Shown: positions 34,438 through 43,340 of the stretch, piece after piece | Position numbering within the stretch: the first letter of the stretch is position 1 | How the letters are laid out: each line of letters begins with the position of its first letter | Source: Leifsonia soli | GTDB taxonomy: Bacteria; Actinomycetota; Actinomycetes; Actinomycetales; Microbacteriaceae | Assembly: GCF_013408745.1 (NCBI RefSeq) | Contig: NZ_JACCBJ010000001.1 | Location: 2,418,001-2,482,000 of the forward strand | Length of the DNA stretch: 64,000 nucleotides | Direction of reading: 5' to 3' | Program-made: the position numbers and the translations under genes | Notes under the pieces: generated by a model | The model's database searches: none | The model's input: the letters and a program-made list of their open reading frames with translations, nothing else | Told to the model about the DNA's origin: nothing

Positions 34438-35132
34438 AGGTCGTCCTGGACCAGGTCGCCAAGGGCGCGGCGCTCCCGCCGACGTCGGCGACGTTCGAGA
34501 GCGGACGCGCATCCCTCGCCCGCGCCGAGACGGAGCAGCGGCCGACCGTCCTCGGGCTGATCGCCTCCGGGCGGATGCGCCCCGACGCGGGCGGCGTCAC
34601 CATCGACGGCAGCACCGACTACGCGGCGATGCGCCGCCGGATCGCCCTCGTCGACGCCCCCGACGTCTCCGAGCCCGCGTCGGACGTGACCGTCGCCGGC
34701 ATCGTCGCAGAAGAGCTGATGTTCGCTGGGCGCGCGTCGCATCCCGTCGCCGTCGGGCGCTGCCTGCGCGACCTCGGCGCCTCCGAATGGGCCCGCTCCG
34801 CGATCGGCACCGTGCCGCCCACCGTGCGCATCCGGCTGCTGGCCGAGCTCGCGCTCCTCCGGAAAGGGGTGGATGCGCTCGTCATCGTCTCCCCCGACCG
34901 GCACGGCGGCGACCCCGTCGAATGGTGGCGGTTCGCCCGCGAGCTGGCCGGCCGCGACACGGCGGTGCTGGTCGTCGCCGGCGACGCGTCCGCCGCGGCC
35001 ATCGCCGCCGCGTCCCTGGTCGAGCGTTTCGACGAGACCGCTCAGAACACCTTCGACGAAGACCCCGGCCGGGACGACACCGACGAGCTCCCCGACCTGA
35101 TCATGACCCAGCCGAACGAAGAAGGCGCATGA
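34434..35132 (+). CDS. Degenerate ABC-ATPase-like protein partnered with YhgE/Pip
   Basis: 232 residues from ATG 34434, overlapping the TetR stop. The order of segments follows an ABC ATPase: a core ending RPTVLGLIASGRMRPDAGGV where the P-loop and LSGGIRPD-type step should be, IALVDAPDVSEP in the Q-loop region, LLAELALLRKGVDALVIVSP in place of signature and Walker B, and TAVLVVAGD for the switch strand. But the GxxGxGK[ST] P-loop, LSGGQ signature and catalytic Glu are all missing (PTVLGLIA and IVSPDRHGG instead). Probably a non-hydrolysing structural or regulatory subunit. The acidic C-terminal tail (DEDPGRDDTDELPD) is disordered. Confidence 0.6.
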   Translation: MKVVLDQVAKGAALPPTSATFESGRASLARAETEQRPTVLGLIASGRMRPDAGGVTIDGSTDYAAMRRRIALVDAPDVSEPASDVTVAGIVAEELMFAGRASHPVAVGRCLRDLGASEWARSAIGTVPPTVRIRLLAELALLRKGVDALVIVSPDRHGGDPVEWWRFARELAGRDTAVLVVAGDASAAAIAAASLVERFDETAQNTFDEDPGRDDTDELPDLIMTQPNEEGA

Positions 35133-36982
35133 AGATCCCGCAGATGATCGCGGCGGAGTTCCGCCGTCTCACCGCCAGCCCGATGTCCATCGTGGCGCTC
35201 ATCGCCCTGATGTGCGTCCCCGTGCTCTACGGAGGCCTCTACCTGTGGGCCAACCAGAACCCGTACGCGAACCTGGACCGCATCCCCGCGGCCATCGTGG
35301 TCGATGACGCGGGCACGACCGTCGACGGGAAGACCGTGAACTACGGCGACGACGTGGCCGACCAGCTGATCACCGACGGCTCGTTCCAGTGGCACCGGGT
35401 GGAGAAGAGCTCGGCGGCGAGCGGGGTCGACGACTCGAAGTACGACTTCAGCATCACGTTCCCGAAGGACTTCTCCTCGGCCCTGGCCTCCGCCTCCGGC
35501 ACCGCGCCGCACCGCGCCGTCGTCACGCTGACGACGAACGACACCAACAGCTACCTCGCCTCCACCATCGGAACGCAGGCGGCGGAGAAGATCCGCACCT
35601 CGATCGTGAAGCAGGTGAACGAGCAGGCGGCGAAGCAGTTCCTCGTCGGACTCGCCGACATCCGCTCCAACCTGGTCACCGCCGTCGACGGCGCGAACCA
35701 GCTGGTCGACGGCAGTGCGACCGCGCAGTCCGGCGCATCGCAGCTCGCCGACGGCACCGCGCAGCTCTCCTCGGGCTCGCAGGAGCTCGCGGGCAAGCTC
35801 GGCGAGCTGGCCTCCGGTGCCCAGCAGGTGAGCGACGGAGCTGCGCAGGTGGCCTCGGGCAACCAGCAGCTGGCGGCGAAGGTGGATGAGGCCGCGGCCG
35901 CGGCATCGCAGATCGCCGCGGCCGCGCCCGCCGCGCAGCAGGACCTGCTGAACCGGCTCGCGGCCGCCGGGGCGACCGAGGCCCAGCTGGCCCAGGTGAA
36001 GGCGGTGCTCGGCGACCTCGACACGAAGGTGCAGTCGGGCAACACGCAGATCCAGAGCGCTGTCGGGCAGATCAACCAGCTCTCCGCAGGCGCGGGCCAG
36101 GTCGCGAGTGGGGCATCCCAGGTCGCCTCCGGGTCGCAGCAGGCCGCCGCCGGCGCGTCGCAGCTTGCGTCCGGTGCGTCGACCGCCGCGAGCGGCGCCG
36201 CCCAGCTGCGCGACGGCCTGACCACCCTGCACGACGGCACGACCCAGCTGCGCGACGGGCTGAAGTCGGGGGTCGACCGCATCCCGGACAACTCCCCCAG
36301 CCTGCAGAAGAAGCAGGCGTCCACGATCGCCGACCCGGTGAACCTGAAGAACGACTCGATCACCTCCGCCGGCACGTACGGCGCCGGCCTCGCGCCCTTC
36401 TTCGTCGCCCTGGCCGCGTGGATCGGCATCTACGCGCTCTTCCTCATCGTCAAGCCGGTCTCGCGCCGGGCGATCACGGCCCTGCACTCGCCCATCAAGA
36501 TCACGCTCGCGGGCTGGCTCACCCCCGGCCTGCTCGGTGCCATCCAGATGATCGGGCTGTTCGCGATCGTCTCCGGCGCCCTCGGCTTCCGCATCGACAA
36601 CCCGGTCGGGATGTACGGGCTGATGGGGCTGGCGTCCGTCACGTTCGCGGCGATCATCCTCGCGCTCAACGTGTGGCTCGGCAGCGTCGGGCAGTTCCTC
36701 GGACTCGTCCTGATGGTGCTGCAGCTCGTCACCGCGGGGGGCACGTTCCCGTGGCAGACCCTCCCCGGCCCGCTCGCGTCGCTGCACCATGTGCTGCCGA
36801 TGTCGTACGCGGTGGACGGCATCCGCCAGCTGATGTACGGCGGCAACCCGGCCACGGCCTGGGCGGATGCGGGAGTGCTGGCGCTGTGGATGCTGATCGC
36901 CCTGCTCATCGCGGCGATCGGAGTGACGCGGATGACGCACTTCCGGACCCTGCGCGACCTCCGCCCGTCGCTCATCGGGTAG
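35129..36982 (+). CDS. YhgE/Pip-domain membrane protein
   Basis: 617 residues from ATG 35129 (ATGA overlap with the preceding gene). An N-terminal helix (about 20-42: MSIVALIALMCVPVLYGGLYLW) and NQNPYANLDRIPAAIVVDD define the YhgE/Pip N-terminal domain. The long extracellular part (about 200-400) is a chain of 7-residue-spaced elements such as QLADGTAQLSSGSQELA, the usual coiled-coil tract of this family. Five or six C-terminal helices (about 415-605) form an ABC-2-like permease. Relatives are phage-infection proteins and the secretion partners EsaA. Together with the upstream ATPase-like gene it may form an exporter under TetR control. Confidence 0.9.
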   Translation: MKIPQMIAAEFRRLTASPMSIVALIALMCVPVLYGGLYLWANQNPYANLDRIPAAIVVDDAGTTVDGKTVNYGDDVADQLITDGSFQWHRVEKSSAASGVDDSKYDFSITFPKDFSSALASASGTAPHRAVVTLTTNDTNSYLASTIGTQAAEKIRTSIVKQVNEQAAKQFLVGLADIRSNLVTAVDGANQLVDGSATAQSGASQLADGTAQLSSGSQELAGKLGELASGAQQVSDGAAQVASGNQQLAAKVDEAAAAASQIAAAAPAAQQDLLNRLAAAGATEAQLAQVKAVLGDLDTKVQSGNTQIQSAVGQINQLSAGAGQVASGASQVASGSQQAAAGASQLASGASTAASGAAQLRDGLTTLHDGTTQLRDGLKSGVDRIPDNSPSLQKKQASTIADPVNLKNDSITSAGTYGAGLAPFFVALAAWIGIYALFLIVKPVSRRAITALHSPIKITLAGWLTPGLLGAIQMIGLFAIVSGALGFRIDNPVGMYGLMGLASVTFAAIILALNVWLGSVGQFLGLVLMVLQLVTAGGTFPWQTLPGPLASLHHVLPMSYAVDGIRQLMYGGNPATAWADAGVLALWMLIALLIAAIGVTRMTHFRTLRDLRPSLIG

Positions 36983-37072
36983 GCGGAGCGCGAAGGCCAC
37001 ACGGCTCTGGTGGTCGGGCCGCCGCCCGCACTAGGGTGGCGGCAGACAGCACCCGCAACCGAGGAGGACGAC

Positions 37073-37237
37073 ATGGCCGATCTCGAAGTCCAGGCAGCGC
37101 TCGCGCAGGCCCGGCAGTCGGCGAGCGCCGCCAGCTACGACATCCAGAAGCTGCCGGAGGACTCGATCGAGCGCCAGGCGCTGCACAACCTCATCACGGC
37201 GGTCGACTCCCTCATCCAGGCGCTCGACACCGAGTGA
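37073..37237 (+). CDS. Small helical protein, unknown function
   Basis: 54 residues from ATG 37073, preceded by gaggagga at good distance. Sequence MADLEVQAALAQARQ..., predicted two-helix hairpin, ending ITAVDSLIQALDTE. No Cys, no membrane segment. The strong ribosome site and clean codon use support expression. It lies between the YhgE gene and a phosphoesterase gene, 90 and 68 bases from them. Confidence 0.7.
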   Translation: MADLEVQAALAQARQSASAASYDIQKLPEDSIERQALHNLITAVDSLIQALDTE

Positions 37238-37304
37238 CCGGCGGTCCCGCGCGGCGGGACGGGCGACGACCTCCGGCGACGGTGGCCGGCGCTAGGGTGG
37301 CGGC

Positions 37305-38144
37305 GTGACCGATACGCTGCGCATCCTCCACCTCTCCGACACGCATCTGTACGGCGACGGTCGGCTGCACTACGGGATCGTGGACACGCTGGCCGCGCTC
37401 GATCGGGTGCTCGCCCGGGCGGCGTCCCTGGCGGAGGTCGACCTCATCGTCGCCTCCGGCGACCTCTCGGACGACGGGACGGCGGCCTCCTACCGGAAAC
37501 TGAAGGCGACGCTCGAGCCGTGGGCGGCCGAGCGCGGGGCGGCGGTGGTCTACGCGATGGGCAACCACGACCTCCCCGACGGGTTCGAGGGGGTGCTCGG
37601 CGCCCGCGAGACCGAGACGACCGTTCGCGGCTTCCGGGTGGTGACCGTGGACACGAGCGTGCCGCTCGCCGGCTACGGCCGGGTGGAGGAGGCGCAGCTC
37701 GACCGGCTGCGCGATCTGCTCGCCACGCCATCCGAGAGCGGGACGGTCGTGGTCCTCCACCATCCGCCGGTCGCGCCCACCACGGTGCTGTTCGAGTCCC
37801 TCCGCCTCATCGACTCCCAGCCGCTGCTCGACACGCTCAGCGAAGGGGATGTGCGCCTCGTCCTCGCCGGGCACTACCACCACGGTCTGGTGACGGAGGC
37901 GGGCCCGGCCGGCATCCCCGTCGTCGTCGCGCCCGCGGTCGCGAACACCACCGATGTGCTGTGGCCGGCGCCACGGGAACGCGCGGTGCGCGGTGCGGGC
38001 TTCGCCTGGGTGCAGCTGCCCGACGACGGTCCGGCCCGGGCCCACCTCGTGTCCGCACCGGCGCCCGACGACGGCGAGACCGTCTACGACCTGGATGCCG
38101 CGGGCGTCCAGCGCATCGCCGACGACGCCGGCTGGCGCGGATGA
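37305..38144 (+). CDS. Calcineurin-like metallophosphoesterase, CpdA type
   Basis: 279 residues, GTG start. The metal-ligand motifs of the family are all visible: LHLSDTHL (Asp12, His14), ASGDLSDDG, YAMGNHDLPDG, VVLHHPPV and LAGHYHHG. The set and spacing match class III cyclic nucleotide phosphodiesterases (CpdA-like), which act on cAMP or on broader phosphodiesters with two metal ions. Cytoplasmic. Its stop overlaps the next gene start (ATGA). Confidence 0.88.
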   Translation: MTDTLRILHLSDTHLYGDGRLHYGIVDTLAALDRVLARAASLAEVDLIVASGDLSDDGTAASYRKLKATLEPWAAERGAAVVYAMGNHDLPDGFEGVLGARETETTVRGFRVVTVDTSVPLAGYGRVEEAQLDRLRDLLATPSESGTVVVLHHPPVAPTTVLFESLRLIDSQPLLDTLSEGDVRLVLAGHYHHGLVTEAGPAGIPVVVAPAVANTTDVLWPAPRERAVRGAGFAWVQLPDDGPARAHLVSAPAPDDGETVYDLDAAGVQRIADDAGWRG

Positions 38145-38542
38145 CGCCCGCCGGGTACTCGGGCACCCCGCTCTGGAAGAAGCTGGGGCTGAAGCCCGGC
38201 ATGCGCGTGAGCGTGCTCCACGCCGACCGCGGGTGGAGCATCCCCCTCGACGGCGCGCCCGAGGTCGAGTGGACCGACAGCGGCCCGAGCGGACTCATCC
38301 TCGCGTTCTACCGCGAGGCGGCGGCGTTCCTCGCCGAACTCGACGAGCTGGGGCAGCGCATCCGCCCCGACGGGATGGTGTGGGCGGCCTGGCCGCGCAA
38401 GGCGGCAGGGCACGTGAGCGACCTCACCGAGAACCTGATCCGCGATGCGGCGCTCGAACGCGGGCTCGTCGATGTGAAGGTGGCTGCCGTGGACGAGGAC
38501 TGGTCGGGGCTCAAGCTCGTCTGGCGGCGGGAGAACCGCTAG
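38141..38542 (+). CDS. DUF3052 family protein
   Basis: 133 residues from ATG 38141, coupled to the phosphoesterase gene. The sequence LWKKLGLKPGMRVSVLHADR, the central FYREAAAFLAELDELGQRI and the GMVWAAWPRKAAGHVSDLTE segment followed by ALERGLVDVKVAAVDEDWSG are characteristic of DUF3052. No catalytic motif known. It ends against the converging methyltransferase gene with a shared CTAG: both stop codons occupy the same four bases (38539-38542). Confidence 0.85.
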   Translation: MTPAGYSGTPLWKKLGLKPGMRVSVLHADRGWSIPLDGAPEVEWTDSGPSGLILAFYREAAAFLAELDELGQRIRPDGMVWAAWPRKAAGHVSDLTENLIRDAALERGLVDVKVAAVDEDWSGLKLVWRRENR

Positions 38543-39174
38543 CCGAAGGCGACGTGCTGGCGGATCCACCCGTGCATGGCGACGGCCGCCGCCGCGGAGG
38601 CATTGATCGAGCGCGTCGAACCGAACTGCGAGATCTCGACAACGGCATCCGCCGCGGCCAGTGCCTCCGGCGACAGGCCGGGTCCCTCCTGGCCGAACAG
38701 CAGGACGCACGAGCGCGGGAATGAGAAGGTCTCGATCCTGACCGAGCCTGGGACGTTGTCGATCGCGATGAGGGGAAGGCCTTCGCTGCGCGCCCAGGCC
38801 ACGAACCCGGCGACGTCGTCGTGGTGCACCACGTGCTGGTAGCGGTCGGTGACCATGGCGCCGCGCTTGTTCCAGCGACGCCGGCCGATGATGTGGACGG
38901 TGTCGGCCGCGAACGCGTTGGCGCTGCGCACGATCGACCCGATGTTCATGTCGTGCTGCCAGTTCTCGATGGCGACGTGGAACGGGTGGCGGTGCTGGTC
39001 CAGGTCGGCGACGATCGCCTCCATCGTCCAGTAGCGGTAGCGGTCGATCACATTGCGCGTGTCGCCCTGGCGCAGGAGGTCGGGATCGAAGCGCGGGTCG
39101 TCCGGCCATTCGCCCGGCCACGGCCCGACCCCGTTGGTCGTCAGCTCGTGCGTCGGGTTCGCCGTCTCATCCAC
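38539..39174 (-). CDS. SpoU/TrmH-family RNA 2'-O-methyltransferase
   Basis: 211 residues. The three SPOUT motifs are intact: NIGSIVRSANAF (motif 1 with the catalytic Arg), LFGQEGPGLS (motif 2) and ISQFGSTRSINASAAAAVAM (motif 3, the knotted SAM-binding loop). The N-terminal 60 residues (DDPRFDPDLLRQGDTRNVID) replace the usual L30-like substrate domain and are specific to an actinobacterial branch. It methylates a ribose in tRNA or rRNA; the site is unknown. Start ATG 39174. Confidence 0.88.
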   Translation of the reverse strand: MDETANPTHELTTNGVGPWPGEWPDDPRFDPDLLRQGDTRNVIDRYRYWTMEAIVADLDQHRHPFHVAIENWQHDMNIGSIVRSANAFAADTVHIIGRRRWNKRGAMVTDRYQHVVHHDDVAGFVAWARSEGLPLIAIDNVPGSVRIETFSFPRSCVLLFGQEGPGLSPEALAAADAVVEISQFGSTRSINASAAAAVAMHGWIRQHVAFG

Positions 39175-39269
39175 AGCTTCAGCGTATCCACCGCCGGTGT
39201 CCGCCTCACCGCGCGCGGGGTGCGGCCCCTAAGCTGGAAGCATCCGCCTCCCGGTGAAAGGGGTCCCAC

Positions 39270-40067
39270 GTGACGCGTCGCGACGAGATCGAATGCTGGC
39301 TCACCGACATGGACGGCGTCCTCGTCCACGAGAACCAGGCCCTCCCCGGCGCGTCCGACCTCATCCAGCAGTGGCGCGACCAGGGCACGCCGTTCCTGGT
39401 GCTCACCAACAACTCCATCTTCACGCCGCGCGACCTGGCGGCCCGGCTGCGCACCTCCGGCCTCGACGTGCCCGAGGAGTCCATCTGGACCTCGGCGCTG
39501 GCGACCGCCGACTTCCTCAAGTCGCAGATGCCCGGCGGCACCGCCTACGTGATCGGCGAGGCAGGGCTCACCACCGCGCTGCACGAGGCCGGCTTCATCA
39601 TGACCGACACCAACCCGGACTACGTCGTCGTCGGCGAGACGCGCAGCTACTCCTTCGATGCGATCACCAAGGCCATCCGCCTCATCGGCAAGGGCGCGCG
39701 GTTCATCTCCACGAACCCCGACGCGACCGGCCCGAGCGCGGAAGGCCCCCTGCCGGCGACGGGCGCGGTGACGGCGATGATCACCAAGGCGACCGGCCGC
39801 GACCCGTACGTGGTCGGCAAGCCGAACCCGATGATGTTCCGTTCGGCCATGAACCGCATCGGCGCTCACTCGGAGAACACGGCCATGATCGGCGACCGGA
39901 TGGACACGGACGTCGTGGCCGGCATCGAGGCGGGGCTGCACACCATCCTCGTGCTCACCGGTATCAGCGACCGCAGCGAGATCGAGCGGTACCCGTTCCG
40001 CCCGGACGAGGTGCTCCGCGGCGTCGATGAGCTGGTCGTGCGGGAGCCCATCGAGACCGAGCTCTGA
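39270..40067 (+). CDS. HAD-IIA family phosphatase, NagD-like
   Basis: 265 residues from GTG 39270. Motif I WLTDMDGVL has the nucleophile Asp13 and Asp15, motif II is VLTNNS, motif III Lys lies in VGKPNPMMF and motif IV is MIGDRMDTDV. The large C2A cap between motifs II and III (about 60-190) places it in the NagD/4-nitrophenylphosphatase group. Dephosphorylates small phosphates; substrate unknown. Divergent from the methyltransferase gene. Confidence 0.9.
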   Translation: MTRRDEIECWLTDMDGVLVHENQALPGASDLIQQWRDQGTPFLVLTNNSIFTPRDLAARLRTSGLDVPEESIWTSALATADFLKSQMPGGTAYVIGEAGLTTALHEAGFIMTDTNPDYVVVGETRSYSFDAITKAIRLIGKGARFISTNPDATGPSAEGPLPATGAVTAMITKATGRDPYVVGKPNPMMFRSAMNRIGAHSENTAMIGDRMDTDVVAGIEAGLHTILVLTGISDRSEIERYPFRPDEVLRGVDELVVREPIETEL

Positions 40068-40095
40068 AGCGCCGGGCACGGACCCGGGCCGCACG

Positions 40096-40647
40096 GTGGA
40101 CGACGTCGCGCAGATCCGCTCGGCGCTCCGCTCTGCGGCCCGTTCGGCGTGGACCGCTCTCCGCGCTGAGCGTCCCGACGAGACCTTCTACTACTTCGGT
40201 CTCTGGACGACGCCGCTCGCCCACCGCCCGGCCCCGACGGCCTGCTCGTTCGAGGGGCTGGAGCGGGCGGTCGAGCACTGCCGCGCCGAGGGCGTCGAGG
40301 TGGCTGCCGACGAGCTGCGCTGGGCCGTGAACGACTCCCCCTACGACCTCTACGGCGACTCCCTGTTCGCGGAGGTCGAGCCGCTGTTCGACGCGCTCGA
40401 TGGTCCGTACGATCGCACGCCCGAACTCACGGCCGCCCTGCTGGATGCCATGCTCGGAGCGCTCGCCGACCTGGACGCGGAGGGGTTCTTCGGCGGCGGG
40501 GCCGCCCGCGACGCCGTCGTGCTGAACGTCACGACGCCGGGTCACGACACAGATGTCGACCTGCTCGCGTCGGCGCGACGGATCAACCCGCCGACCGCCC
40601 TCGCCCGTTACGAGAGCGACGTGGCGCCGGACGGCGGTGTCGGCTGA
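40096..40647 (+). CDS. DUF4303 family protein
   Basis: 183 residues from GTG 40096; upstream open frame rejected because it overlaps the HAD gene. ALRAERPDETFYYFGLWTTP near the N terminus, ELRWAVNDSPYDLYGDSLF in the middle and ARRINPPTALARYESDV at the end are the conserved blocks of DUF4303. Members are often linked to toxin immunity or phage genes elsewhere, but nothing of that kind is adjacent. Soluble, no signal. Confidence 0.75.
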   Translation: MDDVAQIRSALRSAARSAWTALRAERPDETFYYFGLWTTPLAHRPAPTACSFEGLERAVEHCRAEGVEVAADELRWAVNDSPYDLYGDSLFAEVEPLFDALDGPYDRTPELTAALLDAMLGALADLDAEGFFGGGAARDAVVLNVTTPGHDTDVDLLASARRINPPTALARYESDVAPDGGVG

Positions 40648-40685
40648 CGGACGACGCGCGCCGACGCATCGACGCCATCGATCGG

Positions 40686-43340
40686 TCAGGCGGCGGGGCC
40701 GGGGCCGGCGACCGACGAGGTGAGCGGCTGGCCGCTCGCGCGGGATGCGAAGCAGTAGTACGACCGCTGGCCGGACTTCCACTGTGCCTCCGTCGCGGGG
40801 AAGGAGCCGACGACCTGAAGGTCGGGGTAGGCGGCCGCCGCGCCCAGGTCGATGACGCCCCCTGCGGTGCAGAGGCCCGGAATCTGCTGCGCCAGGGCGT
40901 CCGCGCCCGGGTACGGCGCCGCGGGGTCGGCGGAGAGCAGGTTCGTGTAGACGAGCTGCGCGGTGTGCGGAGCGGTGCAGTCGACGACCGTGAACTCCTC
41001 CGCCCACACCGTGGTGAACGGCTGGACGCACTCGCCGCCGCCCAGTGCATCCCAGGGATGCGTCCCCGGCCCGACTGCGGCGGCCGGTTTGGGCGTCACC
41101 GTCGGAACGGGAGTGGGCGTCGGGGTGGGAGTGGCGCTCGCCCGTGCGGAGGCCGGTGCGGACGCCGCAGGGGCGGGCGCGCCTGCGCCGAGCCACGACG
41201 GGATGCGCGTGCCGATGGCGAAGAGCCCGATGAGGACGAGCAGGATCGCGACGGCACCGGCGACGGTGAAGAGGATGCGGTTGTTGCGCGAACCCCAGAG
41301 ACCGCCTCCGGTCGGGGCGGCGGGGGGCGCCGTGGGCGCCGTGCCTTCGCCCGTCGCCGCGGCTGCGGTCACGGCGGAAGGCTCGTCCTGCGCGAACGTG
41401 AACGGAGTGGTCGCGGCCAGCTGCGGCCCTTCGACAGCGGCTGCGGGTTCGGGCGCTTCGTCGAACGACTCGCGCGGGTTCTCGTCCGCGGGCATTTCCG
41501 ATCCGAGATCCGCGGGCCTGCCGGCGTCGCTCTGAGGCTCAGCGTCGCTCGCGGGCTCGGCGTCAGCATCCGGCTCTACCGCCACGTCGCCGAGCAGCTC
41601 GGCCAGCCCGTTCGACTCCTCCGCCTCGACGTCGTCGGGCTCGAGTGCCGGCGGCTCAGGATCGAAGAGCTCCGGCTCCGAGGCGCTCGCGATGCTCTCC
41701 GCGTCGATGGGGCTCGTCGCCGGCGACGGCAGGCCGCCCATCGCCAGCTCGGCCTCCGCGGCCGGAAAGGCGGGAGAAGGCGGGAGCGGCGCAACAGGCT
41801 CGTCGCGCAGCAGCGCGGCGATCTCGGAGGTGTCGAGCTGCTGCGTCGGAACATCGACCGCGTCCGGACGGTCGGTCGGGGTCGCAGCGACCGACGGCTC
41901 AACCTCTGGCTCTTCGATCGGCGGCCAAGCGGGCGAAGTGGTGAGCGCGGGCTCCTCGTGGGGCGCGCGCAGCAGGTCGGCGATCTCGGCCGCGTCCTGC
42001 CGTCGCGCCGGCGTCTCGATGGGCGGCTCGAAGAGCGCGGCGGCATCGATCGGCGGAAGGACCGGCTGGTGGAAGGGCGCGGGCGAGTCCCCGGGGGACT
42101 CGTCCGCGGGGGACGGGGCCGGAGGCAGGATGGCGTCGCCGATGGGGGTCGCGGGCGGCTCGGCGGGCGCGGGGGGCCGCGTGAACGCGGACGGGTCAAT
42201 CGGGATGACGCTCGTCGTGTCGCCGATGACGGACCGACCGGACGGAGCATCCGATTCCGGTGCGCCGAAGCCCAGCAGAGCGGCCAGGCCGTGGCCCTCC
42301 TGCTCGTCCGCATCCACGTCGTCGTCGGCGGGGATCTCGGGCGCGTCGAAGATGGTCCGCGGCTTCTCCGGCTCGGGGGCCGGTGCCGGTGCCGGGAGCG
42401 CCGGCTCGATCACCCAGGACCGGACCGCCGCAGGCGGCTCCTCGTCCTCGATCGGCTCGGGCGTCGACGGCTCCTCGGGGGTGACGGACGGCGCGAAGAT
42501 GCCTGCCGAGCGGGGGGTCGCCGGCTCGACGAACGTGGACCGGAAGACGGGAGGGATGAGCGGCGGCTCGGCGTCGGGCTCCGGCTCCGGCTCCACCGAG
42601 GGAGCGGCTGCGACGGGCGCCGTGGGCCCCTCGGCCGACGGCTCGACACCGGTCGGCGCGATGGGCGACGGCGCGATGGGCGACGGCGCGACATCCACCG
42701 GCTCCCCGCCGACCGGCTCGAAGAGAGCGGTGGGCGTGGGATCGGCCGGGGTCGAATCGGTCGGCTCGGCGTCCGCTGCCGCGGGCGGCGGCGGGCCGGC
42801 GGGCTCCTCCTCGACCAGGGGATCGGCGCCGACACCGGGCGTGAGGTTCCAGCTGAAGGCGACCGGGAACTCGGTCGGCGACTCCTCCGCGGCCTCCGGC
42901 TCCTCGATCGCGCTCCCCAGCAGCTCGTCGAACGGCGCCGGCTGGTCCGGCCGAGCCGGCTCGGAGGGTGCTGGCGCGCCGGGTGCGGCGTCCAACGGCG
43001 CGACGGGCGGAGCGAACGGCCATGCGGCCTGCTCCGCAGCCGAAGACGCGGGTGCGGGCTCGGCCGCTGCGGGTTCTACCTCGACCTCATGTCCCGTGTG
43101 GTCGCTCGGAGCGCCGTCCACGGGGGCGTCGCCCGCGTCGCCCGTGTCGCCGGCGTCGTCTGTGTCGCCGACGTCATCCGGGCGATCGACGTGACGACCG
43201 CCGGTCAGCTGCTGCAGCAGCCAGTCGGCGCTGCCGAACTCGGGCTCCGCCGCATCCGGCTGTTCCGGCGGGACGGGGGTATCCCGTCCTTCGCGCGGAC
43301 GTCCGTCGTCCGCAGCGCCCCTCCCGCGCTCGTCGGACAC
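40686..43340 (-). CDS. Very large disordered membrane protein with septum-formation-type outer domain
   Basis: 884 residues from GTG 43340. Residues 1-685 are Pro/Glu/Ala-rich and almost certainly disordered. One membrane helix (about 687-709) is followed by a Pro/Thr linker (720-755) and an outer domain of about 125 residues with four Cys (GECVQPF, VVDCTAPH, GLCTAGG, SYYCFAS), which matches the septum-formation domain of actinobacterial membrane proteins. The cytoplasmic part contains repeated short helices: AEIADLLRAP and SEIAALLRDEP, GLAALLGFG and GLAELLGDV, DELLGSAIEE and DWLLQQL, each set in acidic surroundings. These could be docking motifs. The start overlaps the pyrE stop by one base. 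Confidence 0.8.
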   Translation of the reverse strand: MSDERGRGAADDGRPREGRDTPVPPEQPDAAEPEFGSADWLLQQLTGGRHVDRPDDVGDTDDAGDTGDAGDAPVDGAPSDHTGHEVEVEPAAAEPAPASSAAEQAAWPFAPPVAPLDAAPGAPAPSEPARPDQPAPFDELLGSAIEEPEAAEESPTEFPVAFSWNLTPGVGADPLVEEEPAGPPPPAAADAEPTDSTPADPTPTALFEPVGGEPVDVAPSPIAPSPIAPTGVEPSAEGPTAPVAAAPSVEPEPEPDAEPPLIPPVFRSTFVEPATPRSAGIFAPSVTPEEPSTPEPIEDEEPPAAVRSWVIEPALPAPAPAPEPEKPRTIFDAPEIPADDDVDADEQEGHGLAALLGFGAPESDAPSGRSVIGDTTSVIPIDPSAFTRPPAPAEPPATPIGDAILPPAPSPADESPGDSPAPFHQPVLPPIDAAALFEPPIETPARRQDAAEIADLLRAPHEEPALTTSPAWPPIEEPEVEPSVAATPTDRPDAVDVPTQQLDTSEIAALLRDEPVAPLPPSPAFPAAEAELAMGGLPSPATSPIDAESIASASEPELFDPEPPALEPDDVEAEESNGLAELLGDVAVEPDADAEPASDAEPQSDAGRPADLGSEMPADENPRESFDEAPEPAAAVEGPQLAATTPFTFAQDEPSAVTAAAATGEGTAPTAPPAAPTGGGLWGSRNNRILFTVAGAVAILLVLIGLFAIGTRIPSWLGAGAPAPAASAPASARASATPTPTPTPVPTVTPKPAAAVGPGTHPWDALGGGECVQPFTTVWAEEFTVVDCTAPHTAQLVYTNLLSADPAAPYPGADALAQQIPGLCTAGGVIDLGAAAAYPDLQVVGSFPATEAQWKSGQRSYYCFASRASGQPLTSSVAGPGPAA

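Noticed and set aside
35700..36290. Dense short repeats that could be read as a tandem DNA repeat
   Set aside because: They are the coding repeats of the YhgE coiled coil, with 7-residue periodicity and divergent bases, not a DNA satellite.
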